DNA from: Auanema rhodensis
Taxonomy: Eukaryota; Nematoda; Chromadorea; Rhabditida; Rhabditidae
NCBI GenBank assembly: GCA_964057225.1
Contig: OZ059897.1
Coordinates: forward strand, 20,274,001 to 20,338,000
Length of the DNA stretch: 64,000 nucleotides
Reading direction: 5' to 3'
The position numbers and the translations under genes are program-made. The notes below the pieces were generated by a model that was not told the origin of the DNA, did not search any database, and was given only the letters and a program-made list of their open reading frames with translations. This document shows positions 63,863-64,000 of the stretch, in pieces (the first letter of the stretch is position 1; the number at the start of each line of letters is the position of its first letter).

Positions 63863-64000
63863 AAGGCGAAGACGATGGACGATGTTATTCAACGAAAAAA
63901 TTAATTCTTCAGGGTGAAAATCGAGGATATAAGTGTGAACTTATATCAGTTGATATCTCGGTGCATTTTTAAGCTAGCGCAAATCTGATAACACAGATCG
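63863..64000 (+). repeat. Partial monomer at the window end
   Basis: The last 138 bp are the first part of monomer 183 (AAGGCGAAG, GACGATGGACGATG), cut by the window edge inside dyad 2. It corresponds to the unit at 55797. The array therefore continues beyond the window. Confidence 0.95.

Larger units (their letters stand above)
1..64000 (+). repeat. Tandem satellite DNA array, 351-bp monomer
   Basis: The entire window is a head-to-tail array of one 351-bp sequence. Phased on AAGGC, monomer n starts at 1+351(n-1) for n=1-47. One-base steps then follow each length variant, and monomer 183 starts at 63863. The total of 160 units of 351 bp, 21 of 350 bp and one of 352 bp adds up to exactly 63862 bp. 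Monomers typically differ at only a few to about a dozen positions, mostly recurrent diagnostic variants. No non-satellite DNA interrupts the array and no copy is inverted. The strand sign is arbitrary. In known genomes such homogeneous A/T-rich arrays form centromeric or pericentromeric heterochromatin; that role is inferred here. Neither array edge is in the window. All stretches without a separate entry are ordinary monomers of this array. Confidence 0.99.

Noticed and set aside
1-64000. CRISPR array
   Set aside because: The period is 351 bp, with no alternation of short constant repeats and unique spacers; the whole unit is repeated.
1-64000. Rolling-circle (Helitron) or MITE-based origin of the repeat
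   Set aside because: Hairpin-rich A/T monomers can derive from such elements, but I see no target-site duplications, no terminal CTRR after a hairpin and no boundary between element and host DNA inside the window.
1-64000. Naming the species from similarity to Drosophila 359-bp or beetle 360-bp satellites
   Set aside because: Only the unit length and A/T richness are alike. I could not recognise shared sequence, so no taxonomic claim is made.
1-64000. Telomeric, rDNA or histone-type tandem array
   Set aside because: The unit is far longer than telomere repeats and has no rRNA-like or coding content.

Overview
The whole 64 kb window is one uninterrupted tandem satellite-DNA array. The repeat unit is 351 bp and about 31% G+C (110 G/C bases counted in the monomer at 20709-21059). 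All copies run head to tail in the same orientation. Phased from the AAGGC motif at base 1, there are 182 complete monomers and a 138-bp partial one at the end (63863-64000). By my count 160 monomers are 351 bp, 21 are 350 bp and one is 352 bp. These sum exactly to the start of the last partial unit, so I saw no unaccounted indel, insertion, inversion or transposon. I recognise no protein gene, RNA gene, promoter, CRISPR array or mobile element. Both ends of the window lie inside the array, so its true length and flanks are unknown.

This kind of array points to eukaryotic heterochromatin, most simply centromeric or pericentromeric DNA. The A/T-rich composition and unit length fit many animal satellites, and insects are one possibility. 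I cannot name the species or satellite family from sequence alone.

Each monomer is rich in dyad symmetry: (1) a 9-bp inverted repeat with a 4-bp spacer at monomer positions 64-85, overlapped by a 6-bp dyad at 81-94; (2) a 51-bp imperfect hairpin at 103-153; (3) a 9-bp inverted repeat with a 10-bp loop at 237-264; (4) a TTTTTCGAAAAA palindrome at 292-303. The segments around dyads 2 and 3 are the least variable parts of the monomer.

Layout. Bases 1-16146 hold an older-looking mixture of four main monomer types (Q, R, S, T below) in local 4-, 5- and 7-monomer repeats. From 16147 to about 35.8 kb new types appear (a 350-bp type with a one-base deletion and a type with TTATTTC) mixed with the old ones. 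From about 36 kb onward the GACAATGGACC haplotype of the left part is no longer seen. From 46.3 kb to the end a true higher-order repeat (HOR) takes over: a six-monomer, 2104-bp unit (order a-b-c-b-d-e) present in four full copies, plus shortened and extended versions. A larger 23-monomer, 8066-bp repetition is superimposed on it.

Monomer shorthand (1 = first A of AAGGC). Q: GACAATGGACC with CATTTG at 85-90. S: GACAATGGACC with CAGTTG. R: TTTAACG at 26-32 and GATAAAAG at 64-71. T: GACGATGAAC with CAGATG. Deletion type: CTC at 145-147 and CCGTACG in place of CCGCATCG (350 bp). HOR letters: a = deletion type with GACGATGGACGATG, ATATTGAG and AATTAAGC; b = TACAT at 100-104 plus GGAAGA at 179-184 plus TAGATTTC; c = deletion type with GTTAAG and AATTAAGC; d = TTATTTC plus GTGTAAAC plus AAAAAGATTT plus TAGCGAAAA; e = TTATTTC plus GTGTGAAC plus TTGAG.
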